Origin: Dermatemys mawii
Taxonomy: Eukaryota; Chordata; Testudines; Dermatemydidae
NCBI GenBank assembly: GCA_007922305.1
Contig: ML677351.1
Location: 16,583,119-16,647,118, forward strand
Direction of reading: 5' to 3'
DNA: 64,000 nt
Part shown: piece after piece, positions 1 to 9,739 of the stretch
Position numbering within the stretch: the stretch's first letter is position 1
Layout of the letters: the number at the start of each line of letters is the position of its first letter
Notes under the pieces: model-generated
Databases searched by the model: none
Seen by the model: the letters and a program-made list of their open reading frames with translations, nothing else
Told to the model about the DNA's origin: nothing
Translations under genes and position numbers: made by a program

Positions 1-294
1 AAGCTTTTAAGAATCCTGCTTTATGAAAGTGGCTTATGTATTATGACCGAGGTTAAGGAATCACTACAGCCAATTGTACCATCTTATAACTAAGACTGTT
101 TTGGGGCCTTAAGCTGTCAGTAAGTAGCATGCACATGCATACACAGACACACACTGAAATCTGTTAAAAGGGTTGATTGAACAAATACTACCTGCTAAGA
201 CTCATCTCTTCCTCAAATTGCTGCTGTTTTTGATCTGGGTTATAATTTGCTCTGTATCTTATTAAAAAGAACGAGGAGTACTTGTGGCATCTTG

Positions 295-588
295 AGCCTG
301 GTCTACACTAGCGGAGAGGGTCGACCTAAGATACGCAACTTCAGCTTTGTGAATACCGTATCTGAAGTCGACACATCTTAGGTTGACTTACCTGCCTTCC
401 TCACGGAGGCAGCGATTGACAGTGGGCTCCCCATTGACTCTGCCTTGTGCCTTTTGGTGAGCTGGAGTTCCGGAGTCGACGGGAGTGCCTCTGGGGATCG
501 ATTTATCACTTCCTGACAAGATGCAATAAATCAATCCCCAGTAGATCGATCTCTATGCGTCAATCCAGCCAGTAGTGTAGACAAGGCC
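295..588 (-). mobile_element. PIF/Harbinger-type MITE inserted in the PLE tail
   Basis: This is a 294-bp non-autonomous DNA element. The left end reads agcctggtctacacta and the right end, reverse-complemented, ggccttgtctacacta, which are near-matching terminal inverted repeats. The 3-bp flanks are TTG (292-294) and TTA (589-591), consistent with the TWA target duplication of PIF/Harbinger elements after one mutation. Removing the element and one flank rejoins the PLE tail across the site. The interior holds ATCGATTTATC-type sequence and a stem of the GAAGTCGAC type. A second copy in the opposite orientation is at 62420-62714 and has almost the same length. It encodes nothing. Confidence 0.75.
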
Positions 589-940
589 TTAGAGACTAAA
601 AAATGTATTTGAGCATAAGCTTTTGTGGGTTACAGCTTATTTCACCAGATTCGTAGAATGGAACATATAGTAGGAAGATATATATACACACAGAGAGAAC
701 ATGAAAAGGTGGAAGTTGCCATACCAGCTCTAAGAGGCTAATTAATTAAGATGAGCTATTATCAGCAAGAGAAAATAACTTTTGTAGTAATAATCAAGAT
801 GGCCCATATCAGACAATTGACAAGAAGGTGTGAGGATACTTAACATGGGGAAATAGATTCAATTTCTGTAATGACCCAGTCCTTCTCAGTCTCTATTTAA
901 GCACAAGTTAATGGTATTCAATTTGCAAATTAATTCTAGT

Positions 941-1189
941 TCAGCAGTTTCTTAATGCAGTCTGTTTTTGAAGTTTTTCTATTGCAAAATTGCTACCTTC
1001 AAGTCTGTTACTGAGTGTCCAGAGAGGCTGAAGTGTTCTACTGGTTTTTGAATGCTGATTCCTGATGTCAGATTTGTGTCCATTTATTCTGTTGCATAGA
1101 GACTGTCCAGTTTGGCCAATGTACATGGCAGAGGGGCATTGCTGGTACATGATGGCATATATCACATTGGTAGATGTGCAGGTGAACAT
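941..1189 (-). pseudogene. GIY-YIG endonuclease domain remnant of a Penelope-like element
   Basis: This frame of 82 codons reads from 1189 down to a stop at 941. The window of residues 9-38 carries the GIY-YIG core: IYAI at about residues 10-13, YIGQTG at about 23-28, then RINGHKSDIR. Two Cys residues (about positions 4 and 18) lie around the core, and several PLE endonucleases carry Cys there. The initiating Met is not a real gene start; it lies just inside the truncation point, so the frame is only the tail of a longer polyprotein. The frame has no visible stop or frameshift, but with no reverse transcriptase attached it cannot work as a transposition protein. It is a remnant, not a host gene. 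Confidence 0.7.
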
Positions 1190-1202
1190 CAGGCCATGGC
1201 AG

Positions 1203-1382
1203 ACCTTACCAGCAGGGCCGCCAACTTAGGAGAGGGGGAAGTTGCAGGGACATTAAAGCGCTGCTGCAGCAGCACTTTAATATAGCCATACAGGTTCTTA
1301 CTGGTATGCTGTACTAGCCTGTACCAGCCCACTTTCACCCCTGGGTGTCTGTCACAGAGCCACAGGATTATGGCTCTGACCC
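1203..1382. repeat. GC-rich interspersed repeat fragment with a 30-bp hairpin
   Basis: This stretch lies between the truncated PLE and a CR1 end and looks like a turtle interspersed repeat, though I cannot name the family. It contains an almost perfect hairpin at 1252-1281, where attaaagcgctgctg pairs with cagcagcactttaat with one mismatch. No coding capacity is evident. Confidence 0.35.
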
Positions 1383-1600
1383 ATAAGAACATAACATAAG
1401 AATGGCAGTACTGGGTCAGACCAAAGGTCCATTCAGCTCAGTATCCTGATATCAACAGTGCCCGATGTTCAATGCCCTGGAGTGAGTGAACCTAACATGT
1501 AATGATCCAGTTCTCTCTCTCCTACCATCCATCACCCCCCTCTGACAAACAGCCGCTGGGGGGACCACTTCAGTGAGTCAGACTCCCGAGGGTTTTCCTC
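1383..1600 (-). mobile_element. CR1 LINE 3' end, fragment
   Basis: The left edge carries the CR1-type short terminal repeat (cataagaacataacataag), followed by sequence of the form actgggtcagaccaaagg. Reverse-complemented, these are the last bases of sauropsid CR1 elements. Only about 200 bp of 3' tail remain, so the copy is heavily 5'-truncated, as is normal for CR1. The same end occurs in sense orientation at 11170 and 44280. The right limit is approximate because the sequence grades into LTR-like repeat. Confidence 0.75.
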
Positions 1601-2330
1601 TTCCTTGGGAGAAAGTTCCAGGGCTTCACTGACTCCTTAGGCTAGACTTCTGGTCCTTCAGCATTCCTGCTTCCTACCATGAGCTACGTTCCGCAAGTCA
1701 CACTGAGGCAGATCTCTGAGGGAAACTTGAACAATTTTAGGAAACAATTCACCTCTGACAGCATCTGCAAGTACCTTCCCACAGCATTGTCAAAACAGAA
1801 GGCTTTATTAGTCAGCTGGAACACAGCATAGAAAGTCCTTGATTAGCATAGAGAAAAGAGAGCTTCAGCATGGCCCTTTTCAGTTACCCACAGCCCCAGC
1901 CAAGCAATGTTCCTCCTTGGCTCTGGCTTTGTGACACCACTCCCCACCCACCACCTGGTTTCCTCTGTCCAAATTTATGGGCACATCCTACCTGGATCCC
2001 CACCTCAGTCCTTTGTTCCAGCTGGTCAAGCATGAATGGCTTACTGTGAAGGAAGGGTGGGCAGCACTCCATCATCATTAATTCCTAGGTAGCAAACCTC
2101 CCAGGAACTGGATTTGCCACTGTCTCTATAGACCCTTCATTGACCTGGGCCCAAACCTGAAACATCAATGCACCATTCACACATTTGTTATAGCCTACCC
2201 AAGAATAAACAGCCTTTCCCCACCACCTAGTTATCCATCCAGGGTATAAGGGAAATGGAGGCACACATAGAGTATTCATGCAAAATATTTACAGAAAATT
2301 CCCACTACTTTGGTGTCCGCTCCCACATAG
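1600..2330 (-). repeat. Possible LTR-like repeat with reverse-strand AATAAA
   Basis: This stretch has no convincing gene. On the minus strand it reads as LTR-like sequence with an AATAAA polyadenylation signal at 1804-1809, in a context (gactaataaagccttctg) that resembles the R/U5 region of turtle endogenous LTRs. No TG...CA ends with target duplication were found, so neither limits nor class are secure. The frames of about 64 codons in it do not resemble known proteins. Confidence 0.3.
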
Positions 2331-2334
2331 ACCC

Positions 2335-3083
2335 TGAATAAATTAATGTGGACCACAAGGGGCCAATTAACCTTAGATGCTGCACTTTGAGGGCAACCAA
2401 GGCTTAATAAGGCCTAAAGGCAGATGAAGACTATCTGGGGGAGGAACTGGGACAGGAGTACATGCCAGGAAGTGAAATCATGAAGAGACAGCAGGGAGAA
2501 AGTATGTAGGCATTCCATGGAAGGAAAGGGACTTGATCAGGAACAAGGAGGAAATCCATCTGGAGAGTAAACCCTGGATACCTGTGCTGTATTAGGCAGC
2601 TTAATAAGAGACCTACAGAGGTGAAGTAGCTACAGAGAGCAGTAGAGGCTTTGGGGGTAAACCCAGAGAGAGGCAAGACAATGGAGAGGTGGGGTAAGAT
2701 GGGGCCCAGGGAGACAATACCACAATCTGGGATTAAGTAGAACTAGCTTGCTAGTCTTAGGGTTCCTGGGCTGTTACCCAGAATAGTGCGTGAGCTCTGT
2801 TTTTCCTACTAGCCACTGGGAAAGTGGCACAAGACTGGGAAAGCTGGAACAGAGGACTGTCTGAGAGATGATGTGACCTTGTTATCCCAGAAGGAAGAGG
2901 AACTACATAGTGACCTGGCCAGAGGTTGAAGTCATAAATGTGGAGCACCCTAAGTAACAGAAAATGATGGGACCATAATGGAAGCAATGGATGGAAGGGG
3001 GAGCGAGACAGGCCAAGAATTAATTCCCAGATATAGCCACAAGGAGCTTCCCCTGAGGTGAGTGAATCTCTGTACAGAAGACC
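2335..3083 (+). repeat. LTR-like interspersed repeat, unnamed family
   Basis: The segment starts near a ccaattaaccttag motif and ends at a gaggtgagtgaatc motif directly before the hAT insertion site. Shared phrases link it to two other places here: gacctggccagagg recurs at 34755-34768 and ccaattaacctta at 51244-51256. I read these as diverged members of one family of LTR-like repeats, because related turtle repeats begin TGTGAC and end in a ggtgagtgaac-type phrase. No open gag, pol or env frame is visible. The 133-codon reverse frame at 2757-3158 runs across the boundary into the hAT and is a chance frame. Confidence 0.35.
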
Positions 3084-3091
3084 ATCTGGAA

Positions 3092-3401
3092 CAGGGGTAG
3101 GCAACCTATGGCACAGGTGCCGAATGTGGCATGCAAGCTGATTTTCAGTGGCACTCACACTGCCTGGATCCTGGCCACCAGTCTGGCGGGGCTCTGCATT
3201 TTAATTTAATTTTAAAGGAAGATTCTTGTACATTTTAAAAACCTTATTTACTTTACATACAACAATAGTTTAGTTATATGTTATAGACTTATAGAAAGAG
3301 ACCTTCTAAAATGTTAAATGTATTACTGGCACACGAAACCTTAAATTAGAGTGAATAAATGAAGACTTGGCACACCACGAATGAAAGGTTGCTGAGCCCT
3401 G
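3092..3401 (+). mobile_element. hAT-family MITE (about 310 bp) with perfect 8-bp TSD
   Basis: Terminal inverted repeats are caggggtaggcaacc on the left and ggttgctgagccctg on the right, in the CAGGGGTCGGCAACC style of hAT/Charlie elements. The target-site duplication ATCTGGAA is exact at 3084-3091 and 3402-3409, which fixes both edges. The interior is AT-rich with no transposase frame, so it needed an autonomous partner in trans. A second copy in reverse orientation lies at 57522-57824. The intact TSD and TIRs suggest a moderately young insertion. Confidence 0.9.
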
Positions 3402-3409
3402 ATCTGGAA

Positions 3410-4604
3410 GACAGACACAATTTTCTGCATATACCTACACTATGTTTTTAATTAAAAGAATATAACTTGCTTTTAACACTTTGTCAGGACACAGATTTGT
3501 TTGATCATATATAGTGTTATGCTCAATTGTGGTCCACTGTGTGTTTAATGCATATTGGCTGTGACAAGGAGTCTGATCCTTCCTGTAAAGGCTGCAACAA
3601 TTCTCCTAGTTGAGTCCTCTTGGCTCATTGTCCAGTGCACAGTATATTACATTTTTATACCCAGAAAAGTATATGCAGTGTCTAGATCATCATTTGCCTT
3701 TTCTTCAGTATTGCTCTTCATCTGATTTTTTTTTTTTTTTAATTCTATAGGAACATTAAACAAACATTATATGATCCAGAAGAAGGTTGCAGGATGAATG
3801 ATATAGATGCCTACAGTGTGGTTGTCTGGCATAGGTTGAAGAGGTGATAATTAGTTAGCCCATTTGTCTTCTCTCTAATGTAGGTGGCTAAGGATCAAAG
3901 AATGACCTTCCATATGAGCAGAAATAGAAGTACAGTGAAAACCAGAATCCTGCATTTGAAAGCTGACTATTAAATTGACTCTTCTTGGATAGAGATGTAA
4001 CAGAGGTGTAAAATAAAGAGGGTTTTTTTTTAATTAAGTGTCCATTTTCTATTTCAGCCCATGCCCTCCGTTTCTGAGGCAATAGTCAGAAATGTCACTG
4101 GCAGCAGCTGGTCTCTGAGACTGAGAACCCTCACTGTACATTCCAGCAGCTGGCCTCATGCTGAGATTCACAAGGGCAAAGTTAGAAAAACAGTTACAAT
4201 TTGAAGCAGCTTTTTCATGTCCTTCAAAGTGCAGTATTTTTAAAAAGTTCTTTAAAAAATGCTCCACTTCTCATGCGTTAAACTTTTTTTCTAAAGGGCC
4301 CTCTTAAAAAAATGCATTTTAAATTGCTGTAGCAAATTTGCAAGTAGTTCCCTGGGACTGGTGAGAAGGAGGGTGTGGTCAACAACAACCAGAAAGTTAT
4401 GTTGACCTGGTTATTTGGATGTTTACTGTATGAATATAGCAGTATGGTTTAATGAAGAGGCTATAGGGATTAGGGAGAGGGAACAAGCAAGGAGACAATA
4501 GCTGAAGATAATCATCCCTAGGTAAACACTTAACACATAATCCTTGAACTACTAGCTTCAAAGACCGTATCACATCTTGTCAGCCAACCTACTAAACTGA
4601 TTTT
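3410..4604. other. Unannotated AT-rich stretch
   Basis: No gene or recognisable repeat could be supported. A long T-tract followed by an AG at 3728-3750 resembles a splice acceptor and is followed by an open frame of about 31 codons, which I judged too weak to call an exon. The remainder is simple AT-rich single-copy-looking sequence with short A- and T-tracts. Confidence 0.5.
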
Positions 4605-4999
4605 CACTGGACAAAAAGGCCCATGAATGCTACAGGACAAAGAAAGTCTCTGCGGATTTGGAAACAGATTCTCGCAAGGAAAGGCAGATTTGTGGGGCCC
4701 AGGGCCAGAACAAGTTGGGGCAGGGGCATCCCTACTCCTTCTGCCTGCAGTCCCCCTTGCCCACCTGGTACTCCTGTCAGGGAGTGAGATCTGGGCATGG
4801 GAGATTCCCCCACCTGCTTGGTGTGGGGCTTTTCCTTGCCCACCCAGTGTTTCTGCCATGGAGTGGGATCAGAATATGGAGCTTCCCCCACTTGCTGGCA
4901 GGAGCACCGGGTGGGCATAGTGGGTCAGGCATGGGGGTGCCCATTTTTCCAGGGCCCCAATTGGTGGGGGACCGTAGGCTAGGCTTTTTGGTCCAGTGG
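4605..4999. mobile_element. hAT-like GC-rich element with imperfect internal tandem repeat
   Basis: The ends are inverted: cactggacaaaaaggcc on the left matches the complement of ggctttttggtccagtg on the right. Flanking 8-mers ctgatttt (4597-4604) and ctaatatt (5000-5007) agree at six of eight positions, fitting an old hAT duplication. The interior is GC-rich and contains two diverged tandem units about 79 bp apart, starting near 4757 and 4836 (ttgcccacc...). Overlapping open frames of 97-136 codons on both strands are a by-product of this GC-rich repeat and are not genes. Family name unknown. Confidence 0.55.
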
Positions 5000-5062
5000 C
5001 TAATATTCCACTGCTCTCAAGAGAGGGGCAGTAGCTGTATGAGTGAACTAGACAGAGTTCTA

Positions 5063-5340
5063 GTCTAGTTCATGTCTACGCTACAAGCACTACAGTGGCA
5101 CAACTGTGGTGCCGTTGCTATGCCCCTGTACTGCCATAGTATAGACCATTCCTGCAGCAAAAGAATAGGTTTTTTCCATTGCTGTAGGAATTTCATTTCC
5201 CTGAGCAACATTGGCTGATTGAATCATTCTTCCATTGAGCTAATTGCATCTACAGCAGGGGTTAGGTTGGCATAGCTATGGAACTTGGGGATATGATCCA
5301 TTCAATATCAGTCTAACTTTTAAGTGAACTCCAGGCCTCA
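5063..5340 (+). mobile_element. Harbinger-type MITE with GTCTAC ends, diverged
   Basis: The left end has a catgtctacgctacaagcac block, followed by internal hairpins around tacagtggcacaactgtggtgcc. The right end reads taacttttaagtgaactccaggcctca, a mutated form of the tgtagaccaggcctca end seen in turtle Harbinger MITEs. Clear matching 3-bp flanks could not be assigned because both ends have decayed. It carries no protein. Confidence 0.5.
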
Positions 5341-5344
5341 GAGG

Positions 5345-6117
5345 CAGGTCTGGGGTGTGTGAAGAAGTTAAGTCTACCTAGATTGCCATTATGGATTGGT
5401 AAACTTTTACATAAGAAACGTGTATAGCCGGGTTTTGTTTTTGTTGTTCGATCATTTTCTTCTCTTCTATTTTGTTTCCACTGCGTACAAGGAGTCCTTA
5501 TGGTTTAAGGAGGCTTTCGGATCACTGTATACCACAGATCAGACTACTGGGAACTAGGGAACTCAGTCTGCCTTGCTAAGCAACCACAGTTGATACTGTA
5601 GCCTAAGGCCTGGTCTAGGAGTGGGGAAAACCATGAAATTATACACTGAGATACATAAAGTCAGGATCCCTGAGAGCTTGGGATGAGGGGGTGCACTCAG
5701 ATCAAGAAGGGGGCAGAGGTGCAGGTAGCTCTGCATCCATGGCACTTACACTCACAAACAGGCAATCCACAATCTTTCAAGTATTATCTCTTGTGGCCTC
5801 CTCCTCCCCTCCACTCGTCCCCACCCATTTTTGTGTGTGTGTGTGTGGCTGAATTGAGTACAGCCCAGAGTTTGAAGGGGCAGCTGCAATGTTATGGTCC
5901 TTGAGAGAAATTCTGAAGGGCAGGTACTACTTACTGCATCCTTATATTCGTATGAAAACAATTCCTTCTGGCGGCTGCAGGTCAGTGCGACACAGCATGA
6001 AACCTCACAAGTTTTCTTTGGTTGGCCTAGTATATAATGTGCATCACCATTGTGTATGCATGTCAGTCAGGATAACAAATAATGGGATTTATGAGCATGT
6101 CTCCTACTTACTGCTTT
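5345..6117. other. Unannotated stretch with a short GT microsatellite
   Basis: No gene is supported. A (TG)n tract lies at about 5832-5848. The open frames of 60-76 codons do not resemble any protein family I know and overlap each other on both strands. Confidence 0.5.
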
Positions 6118-6240
6118 GAAAATGTACCCCTCAGACTTAAAAGGAGAGAGGCAGTAGCATGGTTTGAGAATTACTGTAATTGGAAATGTATCCCTGAGGC
6201 CTGAAATGAAAAAATATTACCATGGTTTGGAAATTAAAGC
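6118..6240. repeat. Diverged two-copy tandem duplication, about 64-bp unit
   Basis: The phrase gaaaatgtacccctcag...catggtttgagaatta (from 6118) is followed directly by a related phrase gaaatgtatccctgagg...catggtttggaaatta (from about 6182). Shared landmarks repeat at about 63-64 bp spacing. The copies have diverged at many positions, so this is an old local duplication. Confidence 0.5.
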
Positions 6241-6252
6241 AAAGTTACAGTA

Positions 6253-6356
6253 CTCTCTCTCTCTCTCTTTCTGTGTGTGTGTATATATATATATATATAT
6301 AATATAGCAATGCCAGTTTACACATATTATATATATATATATAGTTAGAGAGAGAG
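6253..6356. repeat. Compound CT/GT/AT ... AT/AG microsatellite
   Basis: Runs of (CT)n at 6253-6268, (TG)n at 6272-6282 and (TA)n at 6283-6304 are followed, after a short unique spacer, by a second (AT)n run at 6325-6343 and (AG)n at 6346-6356. The two halves are roughly inverted copies (CT and TA against AT and AG), so the tract could fold into a hairpin. The phrase gcaatgccagttt / gcaatgccaattt occurs after each half. Confidence 0.85.
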
Positions 6357-6359
6357 CAA

Positions 6360-8900
6360 TGCCAATTTTTGAAGGACAATAAATATTTTTTCTTCATATA
6401 TTCTTCTTTATCATCCCACAGAAATGGAGCATTTAGGATAACATTTGGATAAATTTTCTGTCGTGGCTGTGTTGAATAGTGAGGACCAAGTATGAGTAGT
6501 AAATGAAAACTTTGTGTGTGTGTGAGAGAGAGAGGAGTTCAGAGTGGAAGAAAATTAAAAAAAAAAGACATTGCCAAAAAGACTCTAGATCTGTCAATAT
6601 ATTTTACCATTTCACTTTACATAAATTATAGATTGCTTTTATACTGTACTTGCTGATGTACACAAGAGAAATGGTACTGAACCCCTTTATTGCAGCACCA
6701 AAGAAGGGAAGAAAGATTTTCTCAGTAAAAATTAGACTCTGTTCTTATTTCAGATTAACTTTCTGTTAAAAATAGAATATGCTAATATTCCACAGTATAG
6801 TATCTGAATAGAGAGGGACATAAGTTCTCTATTCAGGTATCACAAGATTATTATAGTCTGTTCTTGTGAGACTTCAGGAGTTAAAATCAGAGAATCATTT
6901 GGGTATGAAGGTGTTTTTTATTGGGTAATCTACTCATCTCCACACCGGAATTCATTTAATTAGCCATGATGGATCAGTGTCAAGTTTAACTTTAAATATC
7001 TCCAGTTCTGCAGGGGCAGGTTGCTCCTTTTTGTAACTGTTCTTGCCAGTTGTAAATGCTTTACTAATCCACATAAATGTTCACTTCTACAACTGAAAAA
7101 CATTATTTCTTGTTCTGCCTTCTTTGATTTTTACTCTTTAACAATCACTTTGCTTATCAGTAGATAATCATCATGTCTCCCCTCAGTTTTCTGTAGTTGC
7201 ACTTCTACAGTTCTGATTCTAATCTTGCTTACCATGGCTTTGGACTTTAAGGGAGATTAAAATCAGCCGCTGTTTGTCACTTAACAAAACAGAAATGGTT
7301 CTCCAAAGTTTTCATTCTTTGTTCACTTCTATTCTTTCCCCAGTTTGACTGGTCTGCTTTTAACCCTTAACACACCACTAACCTCATAGTAGTCTCTCTT
7401 CAGATCAAGGAATACAGCCTTGATCAAAGCTGCTGCATAACTAGTGGATGCCCATAGCACAATATAACTGTCATTTTTGTGGATATGTGCCAAATATCCA
7501 TTGGATAGTGGAAAGCTCAGTGGTCTTTACTGTAAATTCAGTTGCCTTTATTGTCATTGGTCTAAATATACACAACTCAGAGGGAGAGAAGAATTCTAAT
7601 GACTTTTAGAAACTGAGAAAAGATACTGTCAGTCTCCCACAAATTTAAGGTTTAGTTTCTTACCATCTACCAGAGTTAAAAATGAAGCACTGATCCTGAA
7701 AATCTTTACTCATGTGTATAGTTCTTACATGAGTATTGCCACATTAAAAAAAAAAAAGAGTTCCAGGGATTGGTCTCAGTGTACTGTATCCTATTACAAA
7801 GGGAAAATTGATGGCCTTTCTATAAAATAAAATACTCCATTTCTGACTGAAAAGGTGTGCAAATTATTAGTCCTTAAATCTGTCAAAGAACTGCAACTTC
7901 ACACTGATCCTCTTTAGCAGTTGTAATTTTGGAGGGCTTTTCCACATTTTAGAGAAACAAATAAACATTTTTTGAGGTAGGCTGTCATTGGCATATATCC
8001 ATAAGGCATTTATAGGCTTGGAACAATGATAGAATTTAGTCCCTGTGGGGAATGTATTAGCACATAAGAGTACAGGAGAAGTGGTCAAAGGTGCATGATA
8101 AATGTAGAGTTCTTAGGGTTCTGAGATTTTCCCCACCACATTTGATATGTCTAAATTACCCCTGTTCTTCACATTCAAAAGCAAGCCTAGTAAGACTAGT
8201 ATGCTGACTCTGGTGCAGATCCAGTATGAGTTTCAATAAAGTTTTGATTATTTTTGAATGATATCCTAAGATACTACTCCATTCAAGTACACAGAGGATT
8301 ATGCCTGAGAACAGTAAGATTTCAATGTACCAGCTGATACTGTGTGTGTTACTGTCTGCTACTGGCGAGCCTTCTTAAATTGTGTGAGGTGACCCTCAAG
8401 TGGGTTGTGAGATGCTGTGAACTGTGTTGAGAAACCAGGAAAAAGGCAGCACAATTATGTGGCCACTAGAGTCCTAATGGGAATGAGTGAAGGGTGAGGA
8501 AGAAGCTGTGGTTGGAATGTCAGAAGTGCTGAGAAGGGTCATAAATTCTAATGTTGCTGTAGCTTAATTAAAGCTTATAACCTGTGTCTGATATCCCATC
8601 CATTAAACAGTGCATGTACTCCAGAGCCACTAAACTATTTTTATTTGAGATCTCCCTTTGGAATAGAGTTGGATAGATTGGCTGCCCTTCCCCCTGGTGC
8701 CCTGCATCAAATCCTGATACAACTGTGTCACCATCTCCTCTCTATCTGTCAATCTACTTCTCCTTTTCAACCCCTCTTCATCTTTTTCCTTACTGTCTTT
8801 GTTCTTTTATAGCTTTTTTTGTCCTGATGTTTGACCCCTTTGCTCCCTCTTCCGTCAGCTCCCACTCCCCTTGTTATAGCTTCGACCCTAGCCCCACTCA
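6360..8900. other. Unannotated AT-rich stretch
   Basis: No gene or confident repeat was seen. A (TG)n(AG)n tract lies at 6513-6535 and poly-A runs occur at about 6557 and 7746. The region has the look of ordinary intergenic or intronic sequence. Confidence 0.5.
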
Positions 8901-8908
8901 CTGAAAGA

Positions 8909-9043
8909 TAGGGTGACTAGACAGCAAATGTGAAAAATCAGGATGGGATGGGGGTGGGAGGTGGAGAGTAATAGGAGCCCATAAAAGAAAAACACCCAAA
9001 AATCGGGACTATCCCTATAAAATTGGGACATCTGGTCATCCTA
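8909..9043 (+). mobile_element. Short hAT MITE (135 bp) with CCCTA-type ends
   Basis: Terminal repeats are tagggtgactaga on the left and tctggtcatccta on the right, perfect inverted repeats except for one base. The 8-bp flanks ctgaaaga (8901-8908) and ctaaaaga (9044-9051) differ at one position, giving a clear hAT-length target duplication. The interior carries the phrases aatcggga and ccctataaaat. A related copy lies at 39081-39203. Non-coding. Confidence 0.85.
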
Positions 9044-9615
9044 CTAAAAGAGTACATGCTTTTGGGTGAAAGTGGAAGGGAGGAAATATACATTGATTTG
9101 TGTCATCCAGAGTTGAATTGAGTGCTATAGAAGCAAAACAAAGAATATACCTAGACATGTGAGATGCTTTTCTTTACCACCAGCTACATCAGAGGCCACA
9201 TTGGGAGTAGTTGGATTTAAGGATATTAGGTATCCAACCAGGTTTAAGGTACTGGCTACCCTTGTTTAAGTGCTACAGCTTTATACAATTAATTGGGGCT
9301 TGGGCTTATGCATAAGCCCATCTTTGGCTACTTCTATTATAGCAACTGCCCCTTAAAGAAAGCAAGCAAACAACTTTGTTGACCTTAAACACAAAAGGAC
9401 ACAAGAAGTAAAAAAAGTTGAAAGTGGAATAATGAAGTTGAATTTTCATTTTAACAATTTCTCTTATTCTATTTTCTTTAGTTGCATGGAATTTTATGCA
9501 GGAAAATTTCTTGGTCGACAGGGTGTAAATGCTCTTGTGGAGGCAAAAATGGAAAGAGTTAATGTAGATGGCAGTTGCCATTGTTGAAGTCTGATCCTGT
9601 TTCCTTTCAGACAAA

Positions 9616-9720
9616 CTTACACAAAGGGTATGTCTACACTGTGGAGCTGGGTTTGAACTAGCATGCTAGAAACAACAGTGTAGCCAGGTGGAGTATGAGC
9701 TACACTGGGTGGGTTGAGCT
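9616..9720 (+). mobile_element. 5' end fragment of a Harbinger-type MITE
   Basis: The segment begins gggtatgtctacactgtgg, the GGGTATGTCTACACT terminus of a PIF/Harbinger family seen in turtles. No matching right end (gtgtagaccaggg-type) follows, and the sequence runs into CR1-like DNA, so the copy is truncated on the 3' side. Confidence 0.5.
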
Positions 9721-9739
9721 AGCTGCCTGAGTATGTATC

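Larger units (their letters stand above)
268..1195 (-). mobile_element. Penelope-like retroelement, 5'-truncated 3' end
   Basis: This minus-strand segment contains the C-terminal end of a Penelope-like element followed by its 3' untranslated tail. The coding part is the 82-residue frame at 941-1189. It holds a GIY-YIG endonuclease signature: an IYAI strand and, about ten residues on, the YIGQTG motif, followed by an Arg and an NGHKSDI helix. In PLEs this domain follows the reverse transcriptase and nicks target DNA. Nothing matching a reverse transcriptase is seen upstream (toward 1200 and beyond), so this is a 5'-truncated, dead copy, the usual fate of a retroelement. The tail runs from 940 down to about 268 and is broken at 295-591 by a MITE. 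Family membership is recognition from the protein motif and from familiar turtle repeat sequence; the right edge near 1195 is approximate. Confidence 0.75.

Noticed and set aside
2757..3158. 133-codon minus-strand frame
   Set aside because: It crosses from an LTR-like repeat into a hAT MITE at a proven insertion point, so it cannot be an ancestral gene.
3751..3846. Possible exon after a long T-tract and AG, about 31 open codons ending near a GT
   Set aside because: The acceptor is only a T-tract with AG, the donor context (aagag then gtgata) is weak, and the peptide resembles nothing known.
4530..5068. Overlapping 97-136 codon frames on both strands
   Set aside because: They come from the GC-rich tandem interior of a hAT-like element.
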